This document shows positions 34,181 to 44,291 of a DNA stretch of 52,394 nt, piece by piece. Below the pieces are notes generated by a model. The model did no database searches. It had not been told where the DNA came from and worked only from the letters and a program-made list of their open reading frames with translations. Within the stretch, counting starts at the first letter, position 1. The number at the start of each line of letters is the position of its first letter. The DNA is from Actinotignum timonense (GTDB taxonomy: Bacteria; Actinomycetota; Actinomycetes; Actinomycetales; Actinomycetaceae). Both the position numbers and the translations under genes were made by a program. Location of the stretch: NCBI RefSeq assembly GCF_900155575.1, contig NZ_LT706966.1, forward strand, positions 1,770,760 to 1,823,153, read 5' to 3'.

Positions 34181-34743
34181 TAGTCGTTCGCCCGGGAAAT
34201 GTATTCACCGGTGCGCGTATCAACCTTAATCTTGTCCCCAATATTGAGGAAGAGCGGCACCTGGAGTTCGTAACCCGTCTGCACCGTGGCCGGCTTGGTG
34301 CCCGCATTCGAGCGGTCGCCCTGAAGACCCGGTTCGGTTTCCGTCACTTCGAGGATCACCGAAGCCGGCAGTTCCACGAACAGCACATTACCTTCGTGGA
34401 AAGCGACGATGGCCTTCTGGTTTTCCAGCAGGAAGTTCGCGAGATTGCCCATAACTTCAGCGGTGACGGGAACCTGTTCGTAGGTATCCTCATCCATGAA
34501 GATGAAATCGGTGCCGTCATGGTAGAGGTACTGCATATCGCGGCGGTCCACGGTGGCGGTTTCGACCTTAATGCCCGCGTTGAGGGTGCGATCCACAGTT
34601 TTGCCGGAGAGGACATTCTTCAGCTTGGTCCGCACGAAAGCGGGGCCCTTGCCCGGCTTGACGTGCTGGAACTCAACAACCTGCCACAGCTGGTTGTCGA
34701 ATACCAGGACCATGCCATTCTTCAAATCATTGGTTGTTGCCAC
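34180..34743 (-). CDS. efp: Elongation factor P
   Basis: A 187-residue, three-domain factor that rescues ribosomes stalled on polyproline. It begins [13 protein letters not shown] and has the tip loop [12 protein letters not shown] with Lys32, the residue that is modified or used bare. The GTG start follows AAAGGATA by eight bases. Proline-rich products in this window, such as the S8 protease linker and the A-protein linkers, are likely clients. aroB, often found between aroK and efp, is absent. Confidence 0.96.
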   Translation of the reverse strand: MATTNDLKNGMVLVFDNQLWQVVEFQHVKPGKGPAFVRTKLKNVLSGKTVDRTLNAGIKVETATVDRRDMQYLYHDGTDFIFMDEDTYEQVPVTAEVMGNLANFLLENQKAIVAFHEGNVLFVELPASVILEVTETEPGLQGDRSNAGTKPATVQTGYELQVPLFLNIGDKIKVDTRTGEYISRAND

Positions 34744-34790
34744 AAGGTATCCTTTCAGAAATAGTCCTCCCCAAGTTTACACGGGGAGTT

Positions 34791-35312
34791 TCATCTTTGC
34801 GACGCACACGCCTCCAAAGCCGCGCGGATCCGGCGTACCACCCGGTGCGGGGAGCCCCCGTCGGAGGTCACCGTCACGCTGGCGATATCGCGGTAGAGCG
34901 GAGTGCGTTCCCGGTCCAGTTCGCGCAGCCGCGCCGCCGGATTATCCTCGAGGAGCGGGCGGCGGGTGCGTGATCCGGTAATACGCCGCACCAAAATATC
35001 CATCCGCGCTTCGATAAGAACCACGGGATAGCCGCGCAGTGCCCGGCGGGTGGCCTCACTCAAAATAGCGCCTCCCCCCAGGGAGAGCACGCCGTCAAAA
35101 TCCGCGAGAGTGCGCGCGATAATATCGGCTTCCAGCCGCCGGAATCCCTCTTCCCCTACCGTCTGGAAAATCTCCGGGATGCTCTGCCCGGTTTCGCTGA
35201 CGATAAGAGCGTCCGAATCGGCGAAAGGAAGCTCTAGATCCTTGGCCAGCAGCTTTCCCACGGTCGATTTGCCCACTCCGGGCATCCCGACCAGCACTGC
35301 CCGCACGCTCAT
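34791..35312 (-). CDS. aroK: Shikimate kinase
   Basis: A 173-residue kinase for step five of the shikimate pathway. P-loop GMPGVGKST, shikimate-binding DSDALIVSETG and LSLGGGAIL, and the lid Arg in RRPLLEDNP are present. It overlaps the aroC stop by four bases (ATGA), so the two are coupled. Confidence 0.95.
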   Translation of the reverse strand: MSVRAVLVGMPGVGKSTVGKLLAKDLELPFADSDALIVSETGQSIPEIFQTVGEEGFRRLEADIIARTLADFDGVLSLGGGAILSEATRRALRGYPVVLIEARMDILVRRITGSRTRRPLLEDNPAARLRELDRERTPLYRDIASVTVTSDGGSPHRVVRRIRAALEACASQR

Positions 35313-36520
35313 CGGCGTTCCTCCGGGATGCGGTTCAGGTAGGCGTGCACCGCCGCTTGGGTATCACCGAGGGTATCCCCTCCGAATTTATCCTGGAGTG
35401 CTTCCGCGAGTACCAAGGCCATCATCGCTTCGCAGATAACCGCTCCGGGAACCACGGCGGTGGCATCGCTGCGCTGGTGGAGCGCGGTGGTGGCTTCCCC
35501 GGTTTCGGTATCGATAGTACGCAGGGCCCGCGGGACGGTAGAAATCGGCTTGAAAGCAACCCGTACCCGGATCGTTTCGCCGTTGGACATGCCGCCTTCG
35601 ATGCCACCCGCCCGATTGGTCAGGCGGTGCACGCCATCTTCCGTGCGGACAATCTCATCATGGGCCTGGCTGCCGGGCCTGCTGGCGGTGGCGAATCCGT
35701 CCCCGATTTCCACGCCTTTGACGGCTTGGATCGACATCATGGCGCGGGCCAGTTCCGCATCAAGACGCCCGTAGGGGGTTGCGTAACTGCCCAAGCCTTG
35801 CGGCACGCCGTAGGCAAGAATTTCGACGACGCCGCCCAGGGTATCCCCCGCGCTTTTCGCCCGATCAACTTCATCCATCATGGCCTGCGCCGTGGCCTCA
35901 TCCAGGCAGCGCACCGGCGAAGCATCGAGAGCCGCGGCATCGCCCGGCCCCGGAACGGTATCCGAAGTGTCACTCACGGAGCCGATGGCTACCACCCGGG
36001 AAAGAATGGTGATTCCGGCGCTTTGGTTCGCGTACTCGCGGGCGATGGCACCCAGAGCCACCCGGGCCGCGGTTTCCCGGGCCGAGGCGCGTTCGAGGAC
36101 ATTCCGAGCATCGCTGTGATCGTATTTATTCATGCCGGTGAGATCGGCGTGCCCGGGCCGGGGCGCGGTGAGGCGCTTATTACGGGCAAGTTCTTGGCTA
36201 TCTCCCCGCCCGGCATTACGCAGCAGGGCTTCGGGTGGGACCGGATCAACGGACATGACCGCTTCCCATTTGGGCCATTCGGAATTCTCAATAACGAGGG
36301 CAATGGGTGAACCGAGGGTGGCTCCGTGCCGCAATCCGGTAAGAACGTGCAGCTTATCCTGTTCGAATTTCTGGCGGGCACCGCGACCGTAGCCGAGCCG
36401 GCGGCGGGCCAATTGATCGCGAATGGTATCCGAACTCAGGCTCAGGCCCGCCGGGATCCCCTCGATGAGTGCCACGAGGGCTGCTCCGTGGGATTCCCCC
36501 GCTGTTGACCACCGAATCAT
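35309..36520 (-). CDS. aroC: Chorismate synthase
   Basis: A 403-residue enzyme that makes chorismate from EPSP using reduced FMN. Motifs: MIRWSTAGESHG, RRLGYGRGAR, the region starting RPGHADLTGMNKYDH, and GGMSNGETIRVRVAFKPIST (split across GGMSNGE and FKPIST). Length is usual. GGGGAAGGA precedes the ATG. It follows the A24 peptidase gene; aroE, often between mltG and this peptidase in relatives, is missing. Confidence 0.96.
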   Translation of the reverse strand: MIRWSTAGESHGAALVALIEGIPAGLSLSSDTIRDQLARRRLGYGRGARQKFEQDKLHVLTGLRHGATLGSPIALVIENSEWPKWEAVMSVDPVPPEALLRNAGRGDSQELARNKRLTAPRPGHADLTGMNKYDHSDARNVLERASARETAARVALGAIAREYANQSAGITILSRVVAIGSVSDTSDTVPGPGDAAALDASPVRCLDEATAQAMMDEVDRAKSAGDTLGGVVEILAYGVPQGLGSYATPYGRLDAELARAMMSIQAVKGVEIGDGFATASRPGSQAHDEIVRTEDGVHRLTNRAGGIEGGMSNGETIRVRVAFKPISTVPRALRTIDTETGEATTALHQRSDATAVVPGAVICEAMMALVLAEALQDKFGGDTLGDTQAAVHAYLNRIPEERR

Positions 36521-36637
36521 GCGCCGTCCTTCCCCGTTCCTATGTTCATAGGTCCCGCTACCCGTTCTGATACCAGATGAGTAAGCGGTTCCGTTCCGCC
36601 CGCTGTAGCCCAGTGCTACCGGGATGCAGGCGCCTAC

Positions 36638-37267
36638 CTATCCTAGCCCGGCAAGCCAGGCGAGGGCGCCACCGCCCATGAGCCACGGCCCGAGCGGCAC
36701 CGCATCAGCCAGGGTGAGCCGAGCGCTCAGCACCCGTACCGCGGCAAAGATACCCGCGCCCAGCACACTGAGGAGTAGGGTGAGCCCGAGCTGCGGGCCC
36801 GTCCACCATCCCAGCACGATAAGCATTTTGACATCACCCCAGCCGAGCTGGGCGAAGCGATGCGCCACGTAGCCGCCCAGGCCGGCCACGGCTCCGATAG
36901 CGAGATCCTCCCACTGCCCGCGCAGCGCTATCCCCGTGAGGGCAGCTCCCCCGGCCGCGGCCAGCAGCGGATCGGGAAGGAGCTGCACCCGCGCATCCAC
37001 CACCGCGGCAAGCGCCAGGAATGCCCCGCACACGCCCTCACAAAGAAGCGCAAGCGCACCGGCGCCTAAAAGTGTTCCGGCCGCCAGGAGCGCGCCAGCA
37101 GCGCCAGCAGCACCAGCATCACTAACCGGGCGCCCACTGGCAAGCGCACCTACCGCGCGCGACCATCCCAGCCCTGCCCAGCACAGGCTCAGGCCCAGCA
37201 GGAGCACGACCGCTACCGGTGGGCTGAGGGTACCGCGCAGGATGCGCTCGCGAGAAAAGAAGGTCAT
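36638..37267 (-). CDS. Prepilin peptidase-like A24 membrane protease
   Basis: A 209-residue protein with about six hydrophobic helices and the two catalytic aspartates of GxGD proteases: VVDARVQLLPD and GWGDVKML. This matches the short CpaA/TadV-type A24 peptidases that process type IV or Flp prepilins. No pilin or Tad genes are in the window, so its substrate is not visible. No RBS is evident; TAATCT (37279-37274) ends six bases before the ATG, suggesting a leaderless message. Confidence 0.88.
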   Translation of the reverse strand: MTFFSRERILRGTLSPPVAVVLLLGLSLCWAGLGWSRAVGALASGRPVSDAGAAGAAGALLAAGTLLGAGALALLCEGVCGAFLALAAVVDARVQLLPDPLLAAAGGAALTGIALRGQWEDLAIGAVAGLGGYVAHRFAQLGWGDVKMLIVLGWWTGPQLGLTLLLSVLGAGIFAAVRVLSARLTLADAVPLGPWLMGGGALAWLAGLG

Positions 37268-37421
37268 GCGCTCAGATTACGGATGACCCAGCGCCTCAAC
37301 CAGCCCCAGCTTGCCCCCTGTGGATAGCACCGCCATTTGGGCAACCTGGGGATAAGTACCGGCACCGCCGAATCGGCACGTGCCAAAGCAGCTTGCGCCG
37401 TCGTACCTATACGCGGCTGCG

Positions 37422-38813
37422 CTAATGGTCCTTTTTCTCTCCGTCCGGATGCGCGGCGTACCACTCGCGGAATTCGGCCTGGAAACGCATCTGTTCCTCG
37501 TAATCGGCCGTGAACTTCGTTTCCCCGGTTTCCAGATTCACGGTGGTGAAGTAGAGCCAATTGCCCTCGGCCGGATTGACGGCCGCTTCAATGGCCTCCA
37601 CCCCGGGTGCCCCGATAGCGGTGGGCGGTAGGCCCTTCACCCGGTAGGTGTTATAGGGATTATCCGCGTCCAGTTCGGCCCGGGTGGGTACCCCGCCGGA
37701 TTTACCCACCCCGTAAAGCACGGTGGAATCCATCTGGAGCCGCCCGGCGACCTCCGGGGCGTTATCCCCGAGCCGGTTCTCGATAACCCGGGCAACTTTC
37801 GGATAATCAGCCGGGTGCCCTTCACGTTCCACGATAGAGGCCGTGGTGAGCACCGCCTGCCACCGGCTCCGCTCCGCACCGCTAGCTTCCAGGCGCCCCA
37901 CCTGGACCTCCACCATCTGCTGGAGTGCCTCGGTCACCGTGGTATTCGGGTCGAAATCATAGGTGGCGGGCGCCAGCCAGCCTTCCACATTCCCGCCGGC
38001 TTCCGCGGGCAGCCCGAGAGCTGCGGCGTCGTTCATCGCATCTTCGACCACGCCAACATCGATATCCATGAGGTTGCCGAGCCGGTCCCGCACCTGCCAT
38101 TTTGTGAAGCCTTCGGGAATCGTCACCTTAATTGTGGCGGCATTGGCCGGGTCCAGTAGCGCGGATAGCGCGGCCGATGCGGACATCTGCTCGCGCAAGG
38201 TATAGGCCCCGGCCTGGATACCCGTGGAGCGCGGGTCGCGGGAAAAGACATCAATAAATGCGCCTTCGGTGGCAACAATATTTTTTTCGGCGAGCACCGC
38301 GGCGATCTGCCGCCCGGTGGCTCCTTCCGGAATCCGCACCACGACCTGGCCGGTTCCTTCTCCGCTGTAATCGCGCACGGTATCGGAGCTGTGGAGCAGG
38401 CGCGGGAAGAAAATAACAGCCGCCGCGGTGAGCGCGGTGACAAGAAGAACAGTAATAATTCCGGTGGTGATACGACGGCGCCTACGCAAGCGGGCCCGCT
38501 CATTGCGCCGCGCCGCGGCTCGGCGCCTCGCCTCCGCGGCATTGCGGCCTTCTGAATTTCGCCCCGATGAGCTGCGCCCGGCCGGTACCCGCCCGGAGCT
38601 TCCCCGCCCCTGCGAGCCGCGCCCGTGCGGATGGTTTCCGCGCGCCGTGCCCCGCTGGGAGCCGCCCCGTAACTCGCCGCTTCGCGACGCCGCGCCGCGC
38701 AACTTGCCGCCTCGCTGCGAGCCAGCCCCGTGAGACCTCCCCCGCGCACCCGATTGGCGACGGCGCGGGGTATCGGCGTCGTCCGCACTCAAGCGGTCAA
38801 AAACGTCACTCAT
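37422..38813 (-). CDS. mltG: Endolytic murein transglycosylase MltG
   Basis: A 463-residue membrane enzyme that cleaves nascent glycan strands. The first ~100 residues are cytoplasmic and rich in Arg, Gly and Ser (GRGSQGRGSSGR). One transmembrane helix follows (about 112-132), then a LysM-like part and the YceG domain with the catalytic Glu in IVEREGHPADY and the conserved QMDSTVLYGVG. The frame opens upstream inside ruvX; I chose ATG at 38813 because AAAGGCG precedes it and it overlaps the ruvX stop by eight bases. The long basic tail is unusual for the family core. Confidence 0.94.
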   Translation of the reverse strand: MSDVFDRLSADDADTPRRRQSGARGRSHGAGSQRGGKLRGAASRSGELRGGSQRGTARGNHPHGRGSQGRGSSGRVPAGRSSSGRNSEGRNAAEARRRAAARRNERARLRRRRRITTGIITVLLVTALTAAAVIFFPRLLHSSDTVRDYSGEGTGQVVVRIPEGATGRQIAAVLAEKNIVATEGAFIDVFSRDPRSTGIQAGAYTLREQMSASAALSALLDPANAATIKVTIPEGFTKWQVRDRLGNLMDIDVGVVEDAMNDAAALGLPAEAGGNVEGWLAPATYDFDPNTTVTEALQQMVEVQVGRLEASGAERSRWQAVLTTASIVEREGHPADYPKVARVIENRLGDNAPEVAGRLQMDSTVLYGVGKSGGVPTRAELDADNPYNTYRVKGLPPTAIGAPGVEAIEAAVNPAEGNWLYFTTVNLETGETKFTADYEEQMRFQAEFREWYAAHPDGEKKDH

Positions 38814-39297
38814 TATCGCCTTTCGCTTCGCTTTGCGCTTCGGTTGTCGCCGCCACGAGTTCGCCGGCAGGTGCGCCGGTGAGCCGCTCTGCTTCCAACG
38901 CATTATTAAGAATAACGGTCGCGGCAACCTGGTCAACAACGGCGCGGTGGCGCCGCGAGCTGCGCCCCGCCTCATGCAGCTGTGCGTGGGCGGCCACGGT
39001 GGAGAGGCGCTCGTCGAATAGCCGCACCGGCACCGGAGCGATACGCCGGGCTAAACGCCGCGCCCACCTGCGCGAATACCGCGCGGAGGCCCCTTCGCTC
39101 CCATCCATATTGCGCGGCAAGCCCACGATCACCTCAATGGCGCCACGCTCGCGCACCTCGCGAGCAACTTCACTCACGTCCGTGCCGTTCGCCGGGAGCG
39201 TGGCGACCGGAGTGGCGAGGATACCGTCGCTATCGCAACTGGCCACGCCGGTGCGTGCCCGCCCTACATCCACTCCGATCCGTACGCCTCGCCGCAT
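38806..39297 (-). CDS. ruvX: Holliday junction resolvase-like RuvX/YqgF
   Basis: A 163-residue RNase H-fold nuclease. It has GVDVGRARTGVASCD, VGLPRNMDGSEG and DERLSTVAA with the conserved acidic residues. In bacteria it acts in pre-16S rRNA processing and possibly recombination. The ATG shares one base with the alaS stop (TAATG). alaS-ruvX-mltG is a conserved series. Confidence 0.95.
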   Translation of the reverse strand: MRRGVRIGVDVGRARTGVASCDSDGILATPVATLPANGTDVSEVAREVRERGAIEVIVGLPRNMDGSEGASARYSRRWARRLARRIAPVPVRLFDERLSTVAAHAQLHEAGRSSRRHRAVVDQVAATVILNNALEAERLTGAPAGELVAATTEAQSEAKGDNE

Positions 39298-41978
39298 TAG
39301 CCGCGCAGCTCCGCTTCCAGAACCGCGAGGGCTTCATCCAGCTTCGTCACGTCCGAGCCGCCGCCCTGCGCGAGGTCCGGCTTACCGCCGCCGCCCCCGC
39401 CCAGGATCTTCGCCGCGCGCGAGACCAGCGCCCCGGCCTTCATCCCGGCACTGCGCGCCGCTTCGGACGCCGCCACCACGATGAGGGGCCGCTCATTGCT
39501 AATCCCGGTAATAATCACGATGAAATCATCGGAAGGGGCCAGCCGCCCGCGCACTTCCGTGGCGAGCACCCGCAGGTCATCCGCGCTTTCTACCACGCCC
39601 AGGTGAGCGCGGTAGAGGGTGCGATTGCCCAGGTGCACGCCCTGGGAAATAACCGTGTCCACCTGCCCCACAATATCCTTCTGGCGCAGCGCCGCGATTT
39701 GCTTTTCGGCCGCCTTGAGCTTGCCGAGCATGGTGTCGATACGCTCGGGGAGTTCCTCCGGGCGCACCCCCATCATCGCGGTGAGCTGGGAAACCAGGGC
39801 GCGTTCGCGCGCCCCCTGCGCGTAGGCGCTTTCACCCACCAGCGCGTCAATACGGCGCACCCCGGAACCGATGGAGGATTCACCCAGCACGGTAATCATC
39901 CCGATTTCCCCGGTATTCGCCACATGGGTGCCGGCGCAGAATTCCCGCGACCAGGCATCATCAATGGAGACCACCCGCACGATATCGCCGTATTTCTCCC
40001 CGAAGAGCATCTGCGCCCCGAGTTTCTTGGCTTCTTCAATCGGGTATTCGGCCCACGTGACTTCCAGGTTGTCCTGGAGGCGTTCATTGGCGCGTGCTTC
40101 GATCTGCGTCATCACATCCACCGGGATTTGCGAACCGTGCCGGAAGTCGAAACGCAACCGCGAGGGAGCATCCTCGGAGCCGGCCTGGGTGGCCTGCTCA
40201 CCGATGAACTCGTGGAGCACCTTGTGGATCATATGGGTCGCGGTATGCGCCTGGGCAATCCGATGGCGGCGCAGAGTATCGATCTGCGCGTGCACAATAT
40301 CGCCCACCGCGATGGTCCCTTCGGTCAGCGAGCCGCGGTGCACATGCAGTCCCTTGACGGGCGCCTGCACGTCAACGACGTCGAACATCCCGCCCCCGGC
40401 CACGCTAATGGTGCCGTGATCGGCCAGCTGCCCGCCCATTTCAGCGTAGAAGGGGGTCTTGTCCAAAATAACATCGGCGTCGGAGGGTGCGCTCACCGCC
40501 GGCACCGGCACCCCGTTTTCGAGGATGGCCACCACGCGCGCTTCCGCGGCTTTCTCGAAGTAGCCGAGGAAGGAGGTGGGCCCGCCCTGCGCATCGAGAA
40601 TCTCATGGTACACGTGGGCATCCACGTGCCCGGTTTTCTTCGCCTGCGCATCGGCCCGCGCGCGTTCGCGCTGCTCGGTCATGAGGGCCCGGAAGCCCTT
40701 TTCGTCCACGTCCACACCCTTTTCGGCCGCCATTTCCAAGGTGAGATCAATGGGGAATCCGTAGGTGTCATGCAGGGTGAAAGCCGCCGAGCCGGGAATA
40801 ATCACCTTGCCGGTATGCGGCGCGCTCTTTGCGCTATCCACGGCCGCCGCGAAAATCTGTTCGCCGGTGGCCAGGGTGCGCCGGAAGGCGGCTTCTTCTT
40901 CCACCGCCACCTGGCGAATCTGCCCGAAGTTTTCCTCCAGATCGGGGTAGGACTCCTTCATGGCGTTCTTCGAGGTTTCCACCAGGTCGCCGAGGACCGC
41001 GGCATCCACCCCGAGCAGGCGGATCGAGCGGATGGCCCGCCGCATGAGCCGGCGCAGCACGTAACCGCGTCCGTCATTGCCCGGGCGCACGCCGTCGTTA
41101 ATAAGCATCATGGCCGAACGTACGTGGTCGGCGATCACGCGCATGCGGACGTCGTCTTCTTCGTTCGCGCCGTAGGTACGCCCGGTGAGTTCCTGGGTGC
41201 GGGCAATAACCGGCCAGACCTCATCGGTTTCGTACATATTATTTTTGCCCTGGAGCAGGAAGGCGATACGTTCCAGGCCCGCGCCGGTATCGATAGCGGT
41301 TTGGTCCAGCTCCCCGAGCAACGGGTAGTCCTTTCCGGAGCCTTCCCCGCGCCGGTACTGGTCGAAAACGAGGTTCCACACTTCCAGGTAGCGGTCCCCG
41401 CCCGGGTCTACGGTTCCGCCCACGGCGTCCGGCCCGTATTCGGGGCCGCGGTCGTAATGGATTTCCGCGCAGGGGCCGGCCGGTCCGGGCTGGCCCGTGG
41501 ACCAGAAAATTTCTTCCCGGGTCAGTTTGACGATATGGGCCGGATTGACGCCCACCTCAACGAGCTTGTTGAAGGAGACCTCATCTTCTTCCCAGATGGT
41601 CACCCACATCCGCTCGATTTCCAGGCCGTAACCGCCTTCGTCCAGCGGCGCGCACAGCAGCCCGAAGGCCAGGTCGATAGCGCCTTCCTTGAAGTAGTCC
41701 CCGAAGGAGAAATTGCCGCACATTTGGAAGAAGGTACCGTGCCGCGTGGTTTTGCCCACGTTATCGATATCATTCGTACGAATGCACTTCTGCACCGAGG
41801 CTACCCTCGGCCACGGAGCTCGCTGGGTTCCCACGATATAAGGAATGAAGGGAACCATGCCGGCAATCGTGAACAAAATGGACGGATCGGGCGACACGAG
41901 GGGCACGGACGGCTCAATATGATGGTCGTGCTTCGCGAAGTAATCCAGCCAGCGCCGGCGAATCTCAGCGGTGCGCAT
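39297..41978 (-). CDS. alaS: Alanyl-tRNA synthetase
   Basis: An 893-residue class II synthetase. The N-terminal catalytic domain has FTIAGMVPFIPY and TFFQMCGNFSFGDYF. The editing domain has TATHMIHKVLH and CAGTHVANTGEIG, which bind zinc. The C-Ala domain has GGGGGGKPDLAQGGG. Length is normal. GGAGA lies before the ATG at 41978. An open frame of over 1000 codons on the opposite strand is a GC-rich shadow. Confidence 0.97.
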   Translation of the reverse strand: MRTAEIRRRWLDYFAKHDHHIEPSVPLVSPDPSILFTIAGMVPFIPYIVGTQRAPWPRVASVQKCIRTNDIDNVGKTTRHGTFFQMCGNFSFGDYFKEGAIDLAFGLLCAPLDEGGYGLEIERMWVTIWEEDEVSFNKLVEVGVNPAHIVKLTREEIFWSTGQPGPAGPCAEIHYDRGPEYGPDAVGGTVDPGGDRYLEVWNLVFDQYRRGEGSGKDYPLLGELDQTAIDTGAGLERIAFLLQGKNNMYETDEVWPVIARTQELTGRTYGANEEDDVRMRVIADHVRSAMMLINDGVRPGNDGRGYVLRRLMRRAIRSIRLLGVDAAVLGDLVETSKNAMKESYPDLEENFGQIRQVAVEEEAAFRRTLATGEQIFAAAVDSAKSAPHTGKVIIPGSAAFTLHDTYGFPIDLTLEMAAEKGVDVDEKGFRALMTEQRERARADAQAKKTGHVDAHVYHEILDAQGGPTSFLGYFEKAAEARVVAILENGVPVPAVSAPSDADVILDKTPFYAEMGGQLADHGTISVAGGGMFDVVDVQAPVKGLHVHRGSLTEGTIAVGDIVHAQIDTLRRHRIAQAHTATHMIHKVLHEFIGEQATQAGSEDAPSRLRFDFRHGSQIPVDVMTQIEARANERLQDNLEVTWAEYPIEEAKKLGAQMLFGEKYGDIVRVVSIDDAWSREFCAGTHVANTGEIGMITVLGESSIGSGVRRIDALVGESAYAQGARERALVSQLTAMMGVRPEELPERIDTMLGKLKAAEKQIAALRQKDIVGQVDTVISQGVHLGNRTLYRAHLGVVESADDLRVLATEVRGRLAPSDDFIVIITGISNERPLIVVAASEAARSAGMKAGALVSRAAKILGGGGGGKPDLAQGGGSDVTKLDEALAVLEAELRG

Positions 41979-42170
41979 ACGTATTTGTCTCCTTATGACT
42001 TATGTGGCCGAGCCGGCCACGCACCTATGGTACAGGCTCTCCCGCCCGCTATTTTCGAGGCACGGGCGGGAGTGGCATATTTTTTACGACGACGCCGCGG
42101 CTGCCTGCGTGGGCACTGCAAGCAGCGGCGGGCATCGCTGTCACATAGCTACCAAGCTACGAAATAAAGA

Positions 42171-42198
42171 AAGGGCACACCTTTCCGGGTGCACCCTT
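42171..42198 (-). terminator. rpsD terminator
   Basis: On the minus strand AAGGGTGCACC pairs with GGTGTGCCCTT (11 bp, two G-U pairs) around a 6-nt loop and is followed by a T-rich TCTTTATTTC tract. It begins 18 bp past the rpsD stop. Confidence 0.85.
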
Positions 42199-42215
42199 CC
42201 TGACGTCCCACTGAT

Positions 42216-42836
42216 TTAGCGGGAGTAGTATTCGACGATCATCTGGACATCAGCCTGGACCGGAACTTCCACGCGGCGCGGGCGGCGCACCAGCGTGAAC
42301 TTCAGCTTCTCCAGGTCAACATCAAGATATTCGGGAACCGCGGGGAGCACATCGCGGTGCGCGCCCTGCGCGGCCACGAGGAACTGCGGGGAGGCCTGCG
42401 ACTTCGGCTTGACCTGCACAACCTGACCCGGGGTTACGCGGTAGGAGGGGAGGTTGACGATCTTGCCGTCCACCATCACGTGGGAGTGGCCCACAACCTG
42501 GCGAGCCTGGGCGATGGTACGCGCGAAGCCGGCGCGCAGCACCAGGGCATCGAGGCGCATTTCCAGCAGCTCCACGAGGTTTTCACCGGCCAGACCATCC
42601 TGGCGGCGCGCTTCTTCCCACACGCGGCGCATCTGCGCTTCGCGGATGCCGTACTGGGCGCGCAGGCGCTGCTTTTCCTTGAGGCGGACCGAGTAGTCGG
42701 AATCCTTGGTGCGGCCGCGGCCGTGCTCACCGGGACGGTAGGGGCGGCGCTGCATATAGCGCTCAGCCTTCGGGGTGAGGGCGATGCCCAGGGCGCGCGA
42801 CTGACGCACGGCCTTACGAGAACGATTTCCTGCCAT
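42216..42836 (-). CDS. rpsD: 30S ribosomal protein S4
   Basis: A 206-residue primary rRNA-binding protein, starting MAGNRSRKAVRQSRALG. An S4 domain (RLDALVLRAGFARTIAQARQ) lies in the second half. No zinc cysteines are present. The frame opens 31 codons earlier, but AGGAG lies directly before the ATG at 42836. It stands apart from the rpsM-rpoA cluster, as in several actinobacteria, downstream of rarA. Confidence 0.97.
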   Translation of the reverse strand: MAGNRSRKAVRQSRALGIALTPKAERYMQRRPYRPGEHGRGRTKDSDYSVRLKEKQRLRAQYGIREAQMRRVWEEARRQDGLAGENLVELLEMRLDALVLRAGFARTIAQARQVVGHSHVMVDGKIVNLPSYRVTPGQVVQVKPKSQASPQFLVAAQGAHRDVLPAVPEYLDVDLEKLKFTLVRRPRRVEVPVQADVQMIVEYYSR

Positions 42837-42947
42837 GAATAATCTCCTGTAGATGTACGTTCCAGCGCCGAGCGGCGCCGGTTCGGGGCCAACACAATCG
42901 GCTAAGACCCCAGGTGTTACTTCTCGCAAAGCAACCGAACTAGTGTA

Positions 42948-44291
42948 TCAGTTCTCCCGGCCCAGCACCTCGCGGTTACGGGCCAGGCGCGGGGTGATAT
43001 TCGCCTCGTAGCCGCGGGTGGTCGGTTCGTAATACCGGGTGCCTTCCAGGCCCTCCGGCATAAATTGCATGGGGGCGATACCTTCCTCGTAATCATGGGC
43101 GTAGCGGTAGCCCTCCCCGTAGCCGCGTTCGGCAGCTCCCTTGAAGGAAGCATTGCGTAGCGCCAGGGGCACCGGGGCGCTTTTCCCGGCCCGCACATCG
43201 GCAATCGCGGCATTAATCGCGCGGTAGGCCCGGTTGGATTTCGGGGCGGTGGCCAGGTGAACCACGGCTTCCGCCAGGATGATCCGCGCTTCGGGCATCC
43301 CCACCAGCGCCACGGCCTGGGCCGCCGCGGTGGCGGTTTGCAATGCGGAAGGATCGGCCATCCCCACATCTTCGGCCGCGGAAATCATGAGGCGGCGCGC
43401 GATAAATCGCGGGTCCTCCCCCGCTTCCAGCATGCGCGCCAGATAATGCATTGCTGCATCCACATCCGAGCCGCGGATCGACTTGATAAAGGCGGAAATC
43501 ACCTGGTAGTGCTCATCGCCATCGCGGTCGTAGCGCACGGTGGCACCATCGGCGGCCCGCGCCACATCCTCCACGCTCACCCGGTGTTCCCCGCGGGCGC
43601 GCGCCCCGTCCACCGCGGCTTCCAGGAGGGTCAGGCTGCGCCGCCCGTCCGCCCCGGCCAGGCGCACCAGGTTATATTCCGCATCCTCGTCCAGGGTATA
43701 TGCCCCGCCCAGCCCGCGCTCACTGGTGAGGGCCCGATTGATGATGGCGCGGATATCGTCGTCGTTCAAACCGCGTAGCGTGACGAGAAGCGAGCGCGAG
43801 AGTAGCGGCGCCACCACGGAAAAGGCCGGATTTTCGGTGGTCGCGGCCACCAGGATCACCCACCCGTTTTCCACGGCCGGCAGCAGCGCGTCCTGCTGCG
43901 TTTTCGAGAACCGGTGCACTTCGTCAATAAAAAGCACGGTTTCGGTGCCGCTGCTCACCAGTTTGCGCCGGGCGCTCTCCACCGCGGCCCGCACGTCCTT
44001 CACCCCGGCGCTCACCGCGGAGAGCTCAATAAAATCGCGCTGCCCGGACCGGGCAATGAGGTACGCGAGAGTTGTTTTCCCCACCCCGGGTGGTCCCCAC
44101 AAAAATACTGACGACGGCGCAGACCCGGCCTCCGCGTCAATGAGGCGGCGCAAGGGCGCACCGCGGGCGAGCACCTCATCCTGACCTACTACCTCGGCGG
44201 CCGTGCGCGGGCGCATCCGGACCGCCAGCGGGCCGGTATCGGAATCGGGCACCCCGCGGGCATCAACTTGGCTACTTTCGAAGAGATCCAC
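42948..44291 (-). CDS. rarA: Replication-associated recombination protein A (RarA/MgsA)
   Basis: A 447-residue AAA+ ATPase acting at stalled replication forks. Walker [10 protein letters not shown], Walker B FIDEVHRF, sensor TTENPAF and the C-terminal SSB-interacting region with [16 protein letters not shown] are visible. GTG start at 44291; GGGAGG touches it directly, too close for a normal RBS, while TAGACT ends six bases upstream, so a leaderless message is possible. Confidence 0.95.
   Translation of the reverse strand: MDLFESSQVDARGVPDSDTGPLAVRMRPRTAAEVVGQDEVLARGAPLRRLIDAEAGSAPSSVFLWGPPGVGKTTLAYLIARSGQRDFIELSAVSAGVKDVRAAVESARRKLVSSGTETVLFIDEVHRFSKTQQDALLPAVENGWVILVAATTENPAFSVVAPLLSRSLLVTLRGLNDDDIRAIINRALTSERGLGGAYTLDEDAEYNLVRLAGADGRRSLTLLEAAVDGARARGEHRVSVEDVARAADGATVRYDRDGDEHYQVISAFIKSIRGSDVDAAMHYLARMLEAGEDPRFIARRLMISAAEDVGMADPSALQTATAAAQAVALVGMPEARIILAEAVVHLATAPKSNRAYRAINAAIADVRAGKSAPVPLALRNASFKGAAERGYGEGYRYAHDYEEGIAPMQFMPEGLEGTRYYEPTTRGYEANITPRLARNREVLGREN

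Noticed and set aside
38982-42167. Open frame of over 1000 codons on the plus strand
   Set aside because: It is antisense to alaS and part of ruvX, lacks recognisable domains and is explained by GC-rich codon bias. Long frames opposite the protease gene and aspS were rejected for the same reason.
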